From Alistipes_A hominis (GTDB taxonomy: Bacteria; Bacteroidota; Bacteroidia; Bacteroidales; Rikenellaceae), in assembly GCF_014288115.1 (NCBI RefSeq), contig NZ_JACOOK010000001.1, forward strand, positions 186,001 to 250,000: 64,000 nucleotides of DNA. The letters run 5' to 3'. The notes under the pieces were generated by a model, which searched no databases, was not told the origin of the DNA, and saw only the letters and a list, made by a program, of their open reading frames with translations. The first letter of the stretch is position 1, and each line of letters opens with the position of its first letter. The position numbers were made by a program, and so were the translations under genes. This document shows positions 54,101 to 62,435 of this stretch, piece by piece.

Positions 54101-57100
54101 GGTAATCTCCTCGAAACACTCCCCGGCTACGCGGATGATCTCCTTGCGGCTCGGTTCGAGACTCTCCTTCTCGAACGGCAGGTTGAAGTGCAGCAGGATT
54201 TCGCGGATATACTTTTTCAGGATCGAATTCAGTCCTTCCAGCTTGGCTTTGTCGAGTTCGGGGTTCCCGGTCGCGTTGATCGCCAGGATTTTCATCTTGC
54301 TATCCGAGAACAGCAGGTTCTCCATCTCGATCAGGATCTCGCGCATCACGTTCTTCTCCTCGGGATTATCCAGCACGTGGTGATTCGGCTGGAAAGTCCG
54401 CTTGTTGGTGATATACTTCAGGATCACAGCCTTGCCGTAACGCGAGCTGACCGTATTGAAATCGAGGTCGGCCAACGCCGGAACCCGCTTGTACACCTGC
54501 GCCAACAAGTTTTCATAGACCTTCGTGAAGGCCGGGCTTTTGATGAATTCGAACACGTCCTTGCAACTGCCGACGATATCGCCGTGCAGTTCGATCACCG
54601 AATTGGCCGAGCGACCGATCGTCGTGATCGTCACGCCGCTGCGTTCGGGCGAAGTATGGTACAGCGATCGTACGTCGCGGATCTGCAACGACGGCGCTTT
54701 GTCCTTTTTGTATTTGCCCGACAGTTTGTAATCCGCAATCACGCTGTCGATAAAGTCCTGATCCTTCGCATAACCGAAAACGCCCTGCAACAAATCGGCC
54801 GTTTCGACCTCCTTGTTGGCAACATCGTTGCGGGCATCGGCGAACCGGATCCAATACTTGATGAAAATGGAGAACGCATCCTCGATCTCGGCGGTAAACA
54901 CCTTCATCCCCTCCTTCCCGGCCGAAATGTAACCGCCCAGCGAAAAGCGTACTACGCCGGTCGGATACGGAACCGTAGCGATCCCCCGGTAACGGGCCAG
55001 CGACTGGCAGAACAGCAGGATGTCGGCATAGCTGAACTTGCCGCGAATACGGAAATTGAACAGATAAGAACCGTCCGATTTGATATAATTCAGGTATTTG
55101 CCTTCCGCGGTGCCGTCCAGTAGCCGCGAAGCGACCGACAGGGCCATCTTCAGCCGCGTCAACGACTCTTTGCGGAAATTCTTGTTGACACGGAAACGGT
55201 TCAGGTTTTCGACCAGGCGCGACTGGTAGTACATGAAGAACGGCTCGTTATGGTACTTGAAGTCGTCGGGCAAGCCCAGCACGTCGAGCTTATCGAGCGA
55301 AACCAGTTCGTCGAGCAGGAACAGGTACAGCGGCGATCCTTCGAATCCGGCCGTCTTGTGCAACTGGCGGTTGGTTTTGCTGATCTCGTTGTTCTGCTCG
55401 GTTTTGCCGATCTGGTCGACGATGAATTTGACGATCGTCTTCTTGATCTTCGACCGAGACGCGTTTTTCGGCAGTTCGGCTTCGACGCGGTCCTTGATAC
55501 TTTTGGCGACCTGGGCCGTTTCGAGCGTATTGTTCAACATCAGCAACGAATTGTTGTTGCCGTGCGCAGCGCTGTTGCAACTGCGGGCGTATTTCGCGAA
55601 ATCGGCAGCCTGCGGCGTCAGCGCGATGGCTCCGAGACGTTCGCCGGTCGCCGCCAGGTTTTTGGTCGTCGACAGCGACGAAATCGCCTTGATTCGCGAC
55701 TGCGCGTTGATATTGTTCATGATGTAGCGCGAAATCGTCCGCCACTTGGGCATCGTGGTATCTTCGATCTTCACGCTTTCGGCATACGCTTCGTCGAGGA
55801 ACAGCGTGATCTTGCAACTGTTCAGGAAACGCAGGAAGTTATTGACCGACTCGGTATTAAAATCGGTATAACCGGTCGGATTGTTCGGGTCGTTGATAAT
55901 GATCGTAGTATTCTCGCAGAACAGATCCCACAGGCTGCCGCTGTCGTCGAACAGCGCCAGCGTCGATTTGATCCGCGACAGGCGGTCGATCAGCCGATCG
56001 TAAGCCAGGCGGCCGTCTGCGTCGTTCTCGATCTCGATGTCGAACGGATTGACGTCGAAACAGTCGTCCGGCAGCAGATCCTTATACTCCCAAGCCTGTA
56101 CGCCGTTGTAAATGATATAGGGTTTCGGACGGCCGTTCGGATTGAACAACAGGTCGCGGATAATCATCTGCACCGAATCCGATACCGAAGTCTGATCCAT
56201 ATTGCCGAGCGCCGACAGGAAATTCTTGACGATATCCTTGTCGTCGTCGCTTAATGCGAAATATTTGTCGCGAATCCCCAAATCGATCAGGAATTTTTCG
56301 AAACGCCCCTTGTTGTCGGCGTCCTTGCCCACCTTGGTCAGGTACTCCTGATACTTTTCGAGGAATAAGTTGATTCCGAAATTCTTATGGAAATGGTTCT
56401 TGAGGGTGCGTTCGTAACAGCTCGGAATAACGTCCAGGATCAACTGGCAGGCGTAACGGATCTTGCTGCTGAGGTTATTGAACGTCCGGCTGCGCAGATA
56501 ATCGCCGAAAGTCTTGATCTGGTGGCGTCCGCCTCCTTCGAGAATCGTGATGACGTCGATCAGCTTATTACCGGCGTAAAAATAGTTCCGCATCCGGCCT
56601 TCGAACTCGTCGATCAGTTCCTGCGTCTGGATCTTCTTATTCTCCTGCTTGTGGCAGTTTTCGAGGAAGAAAATGAAATCGCGCAGTTTCTCAAGCGAAT
56701 ACTTGTCTTGTACGACCTGGCGCGAAAAGGCGTCGAGTTTGAACAGCGTAATCCGCTTTTCGACGTCGGCGTCGTCGCCGGTTTGCTCGACCAGCAGCGA
56801 CTTGATCTCGCGGCCGTACTCCTCGATTTGCACCTCGAGTTTCTCGCGGAACTCCATCAGGAACGAAGGATTCACGTTCTCAAGGATCAACCGTAGGTTC
56901 AACTGCGTATTGGCCGGGGAACCCAGCTTTTTGGTGTGTACTTTATTCAGCGTATTGATAATCCCGTTGTGAAAACAGAAAACCAGCGAAGTGTTCGAAC
57001 TGCGCGACTCCTTCGAATCGTCGACGATCACCAGACGGGTCAGCAGCGGGAACCACTTCGGCCCGGAATAGTGGTTGATCCGGGCATGCTTCACCTTTAC

Positions 57101-57904
57101 CACGAAAATCGACGTGGTGTCGACCGTCATCCGGTCGTACAGATCCTCCGGCGCGGGACTTTCGAGCACCACGACGGCATCCTTGTTGAACACGTCGCCC
57201 CTGAGCAGCGACACGGCTTTGTCGGCATTGCCCGAAACGACCGTGCGGATCATGCCGTTCATCCCCTTGAAATTCACGGCCCACTGGCTGCGGTGCAAAA
57301 AGTCGTTGATCTCGGCTTTGGTCGTATAGTGGGTGCTCTGGCTGATCATCTGCTCGAGCGTGTCCATCAGGTAATTCCAGTGCGCCTCGTTGATATCGCC
57401 CGTCACGCCGATCACGTCGCGGTATTTACGCAGATCGCGGACATGGCCGCCCAATTGCACCTGCGACATGAAGTCGATGTGGAAACTGTTGATCGGAGGC
57501 GTTCCGACCGAGAGGTCGTGCGTATCGCGGATGTTCCGCAGCACGTTTTTGACTTCGGTGGTGGTACCGTCGGTATCGAGCAGGGCGTTGATTTTTTTGA
57601 CGAATTTGCCGCGGCGGTTACTCAGTTCGAACGCTTTCGAATTGCTGTGCGGAATGAGCATCAGCGAAACGTCCGTATAACCCGGAATATCCTCCCTGAA
57701 CTTCAACAGGTAACGGTTGATCTCGGCCTGCTGTTTGGCCGGATCGTCGGGCTCCTCCATGCAAAGGCTCACGAAACTCGTGAGGTTGTCAAAAATGTGG
57801 CGCGGCAGGAAAATCTCCGCCCTCGGCCCCAGCGATTCATAAAGATTCAAGAGCTGCAATGCTTCGTTGCTCAAAAATGCTTTCGGTTCACCTACAATTT
57901 TCAT
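51197..57904 (-). CDS. 2,235-residue fusion: fold-type-I aminotransferase-like domain plus P-loop (HprK/PEPCK-like) domain
   Basis: This giant soluble protein has no signal peptide or TM. Residues 1-500 are mostly helical and unrecognised. Residues about 500-1050 contain a complete PLP-aminotransferase signature: NDPNNPTG (671-678), LFLDEAYAE with D704 and Y707, Schiff-base lysine K748 in STTKNLAATGERLG with R756, and a carboxylate-binding-type arginine R986 (VVRFSLGG). Residues about 1050-1600 are helical. A P-loop follows, Walker A GDSGVGKS (1693-1700), which resembles HPr kinase. The next segments (IAGDMFHEFQDAEGNLYGIGTEVGD; FKIDIMLSASNYS) look PEPCK-like. The C terminus is helical with a Lys/Pro/Ala tail. 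It is a single-gene unit with its own promoter. Function is unknown. Confidence 0.85.
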   Translation of the reverse strand: MKIVGEPKAFLSNEALQLLNLYESLGPRAEIFLPRHIFDNLTSFVSLCMEEPDDPAKQQAEINRYLLKFREDIPGYTDVSLMLIPHSNSKAFELSNRRGKFVKKINALLDTDGTTTEVKNVLRNIRDTHDLSVGTPPINSFHIDFMSQVQLGGHVRDLRKYRDVIGVTGDINEAHWNYLMDTLEQMISQSTHYTTKAEINDFLHRSQWAVNFKGMNGMIRTVVSGNADKAVSLLRGDVFNKDAVVVLESPAPEDLYDRMTVDTTSIFVVKVKHARINHYSGPKWFPLLTRLVIVDDSKESRSSNTSLVFCFHNGIINTLNKVHTKKLGSPANTQLNLRLILENVNPSFLMEFREKLEVQIEEYGREIKSLLVEQTGDDADVEKRITLFKLDAFSRQVVQDKYSLEKLRDFIFFLENCHKQENKKIQTQELIDEFEGRMRNYFYAGNKLIDVITILEGGGRHQIKTFGDYLRSRTFNNLSSKIRYACQLILDVIPSCYERTLKNHFHKNFGINLFLEKYQEYLTKVGKDADNKGRFEKFLIDLGIRDKYFALSDDDKDIVKNFLSALGNMDQTSVSDSVQMIIRDLLFNPNGRPKPYIIYNGVQAWEYKDLLPDDCFDVNPFDIEIENDADGRLAYDRLIDRLSRIKSTLALFDDSGSLWDLFCENTTIIINDPNNPTGYTDFNTESVNNFLRFLNSCKITLFLDEAYAESVKIEDTTMPKWRTISRYIMNNINAQSRIKAISSLSTTKNLAATGERLGAIALTPQAADFAKYARSCNSAAHGNNNSLLMLNNTLETAQVAKSIKDRVEAELPKNASRSKIKKTIVKFIVDQIGKTEQNNEISKTNRQLHKTAGFEGSPLYLFLLDELVSLDKLDVLGLPDDFKYHNEPFFMYYQSRLVENLNRFRVNKNFRKESLTRLKMALSVASRLLDGTAEGKYLNYIKSDGSYLFNFRIRGKFSYADILLFCQSLARYRGIATVPYPTGVVRFSLGGYISAGKEGMKVFTAEIEDAFSIFIKYWIRFADARNDVANKEVETADLLQGVFGYAKDQDFIDSVIADYKLSGKYKKDKAPSLQIRDVRSLYHTSPERSGVTITTIGRSANSVIELHGDIVGSCKDVFEFIKSPAFTKVYENLLAQVYKRVPALADLDFNTVSSRYGKAVILKYITNKRTFQPNHHVLDNPEEKNVMREILIEMENLLFSDSKMKILAINATGNPELDKAKLEGLNSILKKYIREILLHFNLPFEKESLEPSRKEIIRVAGECFEEITGIKLSELNLNIWVDEFMQNLRDLPEFKSLRISQKCIGYITDSVAAGIAKSPGITDKILYLYLLNNDNSFYKLVCKKLKYFDDKISNCDDSELKMFTEEFVSSILPMELEELSNYIMRKKDIKIAESEIYAVSRRVVRFYISMIKRTRGTDYYNRYAHTMVRIVETAFKKQNSSVNEMVQHGISLYKGFEMDNKSLESFENGKIGWINELMIKCGVISSEQPVQEHTRIVTDAKKREYPFHKVDRVVSRKENAGTLAETPTEYIKHIDTRPDSSFFTNRLARFVANMDSDDYRCKVVKHGIVKELVIFQKGYMKYLTDNFRLNYTEDISLKDIKNFVPDVISLLGAPEKLISFPQIGYFDIKGPAGNIKTIVTPLKSEADYFGDVKKPRLTVINEKVKEIGGVPRHGSLFLVEENDGSVFVVEIDGDSGVGKSEMIAAFVLKWLRNNLEGIRSVKMIAGDMFHEFQDAEGNLYGIGTEVGDFSRTTDFDPDYIKYYKYLFENSADSNVEDRNARSTVGGMCDITMPFKIDIMLSASNYSKEEGGITRADNPETFLLYTDAHGERKEKATSGDGPNFQRTLKRYTADKGIVEVISRHGNYLDDILDWDYNPSDKQYYLASSFKLLDKIDVTEVVKMIFVNRRFVRDGISYLIEDVSFDMIQNRFIATAVYESDNEKIYTDVVIDRKIFSSMFDSLASTPGGQPFISEEGQVECVENLILCLRGGKDGKGKAREIQCGVLSTEIGKKGREITGPQKAAAALKQLIQEVRVNKPEINEGKIKVKKLINEKYRHIFNGEMNSSELWRYNFYLYQLENMRKADLRRIDNRNKKVDISNLVNFRPSDKHREFSPLLVNPNLNIELSSFSETFEELMSFPNYPDFAEEFAAKVGTLYIAEGYSEETNINNMIVQLLILEGYINSDDIARGNVIEKVNRETIAAAKYAVVQFLNQKKESAQQAPAPVAEKPSPKKK

Positions 57905-58008
57905 CTTTCCGATTCTATTCGTTTTATGCCGTTCGTTCCCGGCGATCTGCTATCACTCTGATTACTAAATGCCTCGACATCCGCGTAAAAGACATATTTT
58001 CACCGTGC

Positions 58009-58016
58009 CAAAGATA
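58009..58016 (-). promoter_or_regulatory. -7 box for the giant aminotransferase-P-loop gene
   Basis: The minus strand reads TATCTTTG, a full TAnnTTTG match, giving a leader of about 100 nt before the ATG at 57904. The -33 box is not evident. Confidence 0.5.
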
Positions 58017-58092
58017 GGTATTTAAATTGACATTTGAAATAAATGTTTAAAAAATATTTTATTTGTATAAAAACACACAAATTTAAATAAAA

Positions 58093-58130
58093 AATAACAC
58101 GCTTACGGACAAAACCGGAAGCGTGTTATT
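58093..58130. terminator. Hairpin between efflux operon and giant gene
   Basis: AATAACACGCTT and AAGCGTGTTATT pair perfectly over 12 bp around a 14-nt loop. On the minus strand the hairpin is followed by T-rich sequence. It probably ends the efflux operon transcript. Confidence 0.75.
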
Positions 58131-58142
58131 CGGAAAATAAAG

Positions 58143-58176
58143 TTCGAATTGTAGGAACGCGTTCCTACAATTCGAA
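58143..58176. repeat. 34-bp perfect palindrome across the stop codon of the TolC-like gene
   Basis: The half TTCGAATTGTAGGAACG is followed directly by its exact reverse complement. The palindrome contains the last two codons and the TAG stop (58165-58167) of the outer-membrane protein gene. It lies 12 bp from the next hairpin. As RNA it would form a very stable stem at the 3' end of the message, perhaps the main terminator or a stabiliser. Confidence 0.8.
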
Positions 58177-59337
58177 CCGGAAAAGTTGGGCTGTTATCAA
58201 ATTGTAATCCCGTTCGAGCTGCAACTGCATCTGGCGGCTCTGGTACAGCACGCCGATCTCGGTAATATACTCGATCACCGTGATCTGTCCGGCATCCAGC
58301 GCTTTGTTCAGCATCGACAGGTTATTCTGCGCCTGCAACACCGACTCCATCGACCGCATCGATTCCCGCAGCGTAACGGCCTGGTCGTACAACTGCCGGA
58401 GCTCCGACGCCGCATTCAGCCGAACGCTTTCCAGTTGAGCGGATGACGAAGCCGCCTGGGCGCGCGCGGCCTTCACCTTGTTCTTGTTCTCGAAAAGCGG
58501 AATCGACATTCCCACCTTGAACCCTTTGAAACGTCCTTCCCCGCCGAAATCGTGCCGATAACCCATTTCGAACTTCGGCAGCGACAGCGAACGGTTCAGC
58601 GATACGCTTTGCTTATCGACCGACACCTGCTGCTGCAGGCTTTGCACTTGCGGATTTTGCTCCATATACAGCGCGCTCAGTTGTTCGAATGCAGGCAAAC
58701 TCTCCACGGTCGGATAGACCAGACCGGAAAACCGGTCGCTTTCGGTTCCGGTCAGCGTAGCCAATTGCTGACATTTGGCCAGCAGTTCGGCTTCATTGAG
58801 GTTATACTCGGTTTTCGCGGAGATCAGCTCGACTCCGATCTTATTACATTCCAGAATATTGGCTTCTCCGATTGCAAACTTCCGACGGTAAGCGGAATCC
58901 AGCCGTTCGGCATTGACGACCCGTTCGGACAAAAACTCCTTCATCCGGTTCAGGTGGACGATCTGGATGCACAACGTCTTAGCGTCCAGCAACAACTGCT
59001 GACGCAACGCGGCGCCTTCCGTATCGTAATACGACGAACGAAGTTTCGCAATCTTGTTGCGCGATGCGTAAGCCGACGGAAAATCGAAAGCCTGCATCAC
59101 CGTCAACTCGGAATTACGGATCCGTTCGGCCCCGCCCCACAGGCTTTCGAACTCGACGCTCGGATTGGCGAGGTACTTGCCGGTCTGGGCTTCCATCTTC
59201 TGGGCGGCGGTCAGTTCGCGCTGGGCTTTCAGTTCCTTGCTCGCGGCTTCGACCTCGCGCAATACGTCGTCAACGCTGCGCTGACCGTAAGCCGTCCCCG
59301 CAAACAGGGCGGCCGCAAATATCAGGATGCATTTCAT
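58165..59337 (-). CDS. TolC-family outer-membrane channel of metal efflux (CusC/CzcC-like)
   Basis: This 390-residue protein has a signal peptide (1-18). Two helical OEP repeats follow (VEAASKELKAQRELTAAQKMEA; SLSLPKFEMGYRHDFGGEGRFKGFKVGMSIPLFENKNKVKAARAQAA). It would be the exit duct of the RND system. It overlaps the end of the RND pump gene by 4 nt (ATGA). The last codons and stop lie inside a 34-bp palindrome. Confidence 0.92.
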   Translation of the reverse strand: MKCILIFAAALFAGTAYGQRSVDDVLREVEAASKELKAQRELTAAQKMEAQTGKYLANPSVEFESLWGGAERIRNSELTVMQAFDFPSAYASRNKIAKLRSSYYDTEGAALRQQLLLDAKTLCIQIVHLNRMKEFLSERVVNAERLDSAYRRKFAIGEANILECNKIGVELISAKTEYNLNEAELLAKCQQLATLTGTESDRFSGLVYPTVESLPAFEQLSALYMEQNPQVQSLQQQVSVDKQSVSLNRSLSLPKFEMGYRHDFGGEGRFKGFKVGMSIPLFENKNKVKAARAQAASSSAQLESVRLNAASELRQLYDQAVTLRESMRSMESVLQAQNNLSMLNKALDAGQITVIEYITEIGVLYQSRQMQLQLERDYNLITAQLFRFEL

Positions 59338-62300
59338 ACGTTGCTGTTTTTACGGTTAATAATCAGGTAAACTGCCGGAACGATAAACCCGTTCAACAGC
59401 GTCGAACTCAGCAGTCCGCCCAGAATCACCTTGGCCATCGGACTCTGAATTTCGTTACCGGGCAAGTCGCCGCCGAGCGCCAGCGGAATCAGAGCCAGCG
59501 CCGACGACAGCGCCGTCATCAGGATCGGGTTCAGCCGGTCGAGCGATCCGTTCACCACGCTGTCGTGCAACGACATGCCCTCGCTGCGCAGTTGATTGTA
59601 ATGCGATACAAGGAGTATGCCGTTGCGCGTCGCAATGCCGAACAGCGAAATGAAGCCGATAATCGCCGGGATACTGACCTCCCCGCTGGTCAGCCAGATG
59701 CTAACGATCCCGCCGATCAGCGCCAGCGGCAGATTCAGCATGATGATGCCCGACACCGACAGGCTGCGGAACTCCTGGAACAGCAGCAAGAAGATAATGA
59801 GCAGCGAAATGATCGACATAAGCGACAGCACCCGCGACGCGGCCTGCTCGCTCTCGAACTGGCCGCCGTATTCGATATGGTATCCTTCGGGCAGATCGAC
59901 CTTCTCCCGGATCATTTCCTGGATATCGCCCACCACGCTATGCAGGTCGCGGTCGGCCACGTTGGCCGATACGACGATCTTGCGCTGTGCGTTCTCGCGG
60001 CTGATCGCATTCGGCCCCGAGGTCGATACGATATCGGCCACGTAACTGAGCGGCACTTTACCGGCCGTCCCGTCGATCGTCAGATTCCCGATACGCTCCA
60101 TATCGGATCGGTCGGCATCGTCCATCTTGACCGTTACGTCGAACGAACGCCCCTGGTCGTAGACCTGCGAAACGACTTCGCCGCCCAGCGCCACCTCGAT
60201 GAATCGTGAAAACTCGGGCAGCGGAATGCCGTATTTGGCGAGCATTTCGCGTTTCGGGCGGATCTGCAACTGCGGACGCTCGACCTGCTGCTCGACGTTC
60301 AGGTCGGCTACGCCGGCGACGCCCGAAACGGCGCCTTTGACCTGATTTCCGAGCGAGAAAAGCCGGTTCAGGTCGGGCCCGAACAGCTTGATCGCGATAT
60401 TGGCCCTCGTGCCGGACAGCATCGCGTCGATCCGATGCGAAATCGGCTGGCCGATTTCGATATTGACGCCTTTCAGCACGCCGAGCCGGGCCCGCACGTC
60501 GGAGAGAAACTCCTGACGCGAACGCTCGTCCAGTTCGAACGGAGCCTCCATTTCCGAAACATTCACGCCGAGCGCGTGTTCGTCCAGTTCGGCGCGCCCG
60601 GTTTTGCGGGCGACCGTCTGTATTTCGGGGATTTCGAGCAGGATACGTTCCACCTCGCGCCCGATCTTATCGGACTCTTCGAGCGAAATGCCGGGCATCG
60701 TAGAGGTATTGATCGTCAGCGAACCTTCGTTGAACGGCGGCAGGAAATTCCGTCCCAGGCTGAAAAATACGACCAGCGAAGCGACGAACAGCGCGACGGT
60801 CGAACCGATTACGAGCCGTTTATGCGAAAGCACCCATTCGAGCGCCTTTTTGTAAATTCGTTTCAGGAAACGGGAAACGATCGGTTCCTTCTGGCTGCGT
60901 TGCAACACCCGATCGCCGGTCAGCAGGTAACTGCACAGCACCGGCGTCAGCGTCACGGCGACGACCATCGACGCGAACAGCGCCACGATGAACGAAATCC
61001 CGAGCGGACGCAACATGCGTCCTTCGAGCCCGCCGAGGAAAAACAGCGGCACGAAAGCCACGATCGTAATGATCGTCGCATTGACGACCGACGTACGAAT
61101 CTCTTTCGAAGCCTCGTAAACGACCGTAAGCGTCGGAAGCCGTTCCTCTTTCGGTTTCAAAAAGTTCTGTCGGAGTCGCTTGAATACGTTCTCGACGTCG
61201 ATGATCGCATCGTCGACCAGCGAGCCGATCGCAATGGCCATACCGCCGAGGCTCATCGTATTGATCGTAAGCCCCATCGCCTTCAGCGCCAGCACCGACA
61301 CCAGCAACGACAGCGGCAGCGCGATCAGCGATATGACCGTCGTGCGGAAATTCATCAGGAAGACGAACAGCACGATCACGACGAAAATAGCCCCCTCGAA
61401 CAGCGCTTTCTGAATGTTGTCCACCGAACTTTCGATGAACCGCGACTGCCGGAAAATGTCGGTCGAAACGTGCACGTCCGGCGGCAGAGTCCGCTGGATT
61501 TCGGCGAGCGTCCGATCGAGTTTGTCGGTCAGTTCGAGCGTATTGGTATTCGGTTGTTTGGTCACGGTCATCAGAACGGCCGGTTTGCCGCGCTCCGAAG
61601 CGACGCCCAGCCGCGGCGATTTCGCTCCGATTTTCACATCCGCAACGTTTTCGAGCAGCACCGGAATGCCGTCCGTCGTCTTAACGACGGCTTTCCCTAG
61701 CTCCTCCTCGTCGGCCGTGGAAAGCACCCCGCGGATGATGTATTCGTTGCCGTACTGGTTCAGGATACCGCCGCTGGAATTGCGGCTCAGGTCGGCCACC
61801 ACGTCGAGCACCTGTTGCATCGAAACGTCGTAATGGCGCATCCGCGCCGGGTCGAGCAGCACCTGGTACTCCTTGATGTCGCCGCCGATCACCGTTACCT
61901 GGGCGACGCCGCCGGTAGCCAGCAGCCGCGGGCGGATCACCCAATCGGCCAGCGTCCGCAGTTCCTGTAACGAAGTGGTATCGGCCGTCAGTCCGACGAT
62001 CAGCAGTTCGCCGAGGATCGACGACTGCGGCCCGAGCGTCGGCGTGCCGACGTTCTGCGGCAGCGTCTCGCTGAGCGTAGCCAGCTTTTCGGAAACGATC
62101 TGGCGCGCCCGGTAAATATCGGTTCCCCAGTCGAATTCGACCCAGACGACCGAAAATCCGGTCGTCGACGACGAACGCACGCGGCGCACGTCGGTCGCTC
62201 CGTTGACGGCCGTTTCGATCGGGAACGTCACGGTGCGTTCGACCTCTTCGGCGGCCATTCCGTTCGCCTCGGTCATCACGACCACGGTCGGCGCATTCAA

Positions 62301-62423
62301 GTCGGGAAAAACGTCGACCTCCATATGGCGGGCGGTAAACGTGCCCACGGCCAGCAGCACGACGCCCGCAATCATCACCAACAGCCTGTTGTGCAATGAA
62401 AAGTTTATGATTTTATTCAGCAT
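59334..62423 (-). CDS. Heavy-metal RND efflux pump (CusA/CzcA family)
   Basis: This 1,029-residue inner-membrane proton antiporter exports metal ions or related cations. The HME-RND pattern is visible in VFPDLNAPTVVVMTEANGMAAEEVER and in two sets of six TM helices around large periplasmic loops. A TM4-type charged motif, LVDDAIIDVENVFKRL, lies near residue 405. This motif is neither the classical DGAVVMVEN of CzcA nor the DAAIVMIEN of CusA, so the ion cannot be predicted. It is the middle gene of adaptor-pump-channel, 12 bp after the adaptor. Confidence 0.93.
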   Translation of the reverse strand: MLNKIINFSLHNRLLVMIAGVVLLAVGTFTARHMEVDVFPDLNAPTVVVMTEANGMAAEEVERTVTFPIETAVNGATDVRRVRSSSTTGFSVVWVEFDWGTDIYRARQIVSEKLATLSETLPQNVGTPTLGPQSSILGELLIVGLTADTTSLQELRTLADWVIRPRLLATGGVAQVTVIGGDIKEYQVLLDPARMRHYDVSMQQVLDVVADLSRNSSGGILNQYGNEYIIRGVLSTADEEELGKAVVKTTDGIPVLLENVADVKIGAKSPRLGVASERGKPAVLMTVTKQPNTNTLELTDKLDRTLAEIQRTLPPDVHVSTDIFRQSRFIESSVDNIQKALFEGAIFVVIVLFVFLMNFRTTVISLIALPLSLLVSVLALKAMGLTINTMSLGGMAIAIGSLVDDAIIDVENVFKRLRQNFLKPKEERLPTLTVVYEASKEIRTSVVNATIITIVAFVPLFFLGGLEGRMLRPLGISFIVALFASMVVAVTLTPVLCSYLLTGDRVLQRSQKEPIVSRFLKRIYKKALEWVLSHKRLVIGSTVALFVASLVVFFSLGRNFLPPFNEGSLTINTSTMPGISLEESDKIGREVERILLEIPEIQTVARKTGRAELDEHALGVNVSEMEAPFELDERSRQEFLSDVRARLGVLKGVNIEIGQPISHRIDAMLSGTRANIAIKLFGPDLNRLFSLGNQVKGAVSGVAGVADLNVEQQVERPQLQIRPKREMLAKYGIPLPEFSRFIEVALGGEVVSQVYDQGRSFDVTVKMDDADRSDMERIGNLTIDGTAGKVPLSYVADIVSTSGPNAISRENAQRKIVVSANVADRDLHSVVGDIQEMIREKVDLPEGYHIEYGGQFESEQAASRVLSLMSIISLLIIFLLLFQEFRSLSVSGIIMLNLPLALIGGIVSIWLTSGEVSIPAIIGFISLFGIATRNGILLVSHYNQLRSEGMSLHDSVVNGSLDRLNPILMTALSSALALIPLALGGDLPGNEIQSPMAKVILGGLLSSTLLNGFIVPAVYLIINRKNSNV

Positions 62424-62435
62424 GACGCAGGCGAT

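Noticed and set aside
51575..55123. 1,182-codon open frame on the plus strand inside the giant minus-strand gene
   Set aside because: It is a by-product of the GC-rich codon use of the real gene. Its translation is rich in Arg/His/Asp/Val without domain patterns, while the minus strand has clear catalytic motifs.
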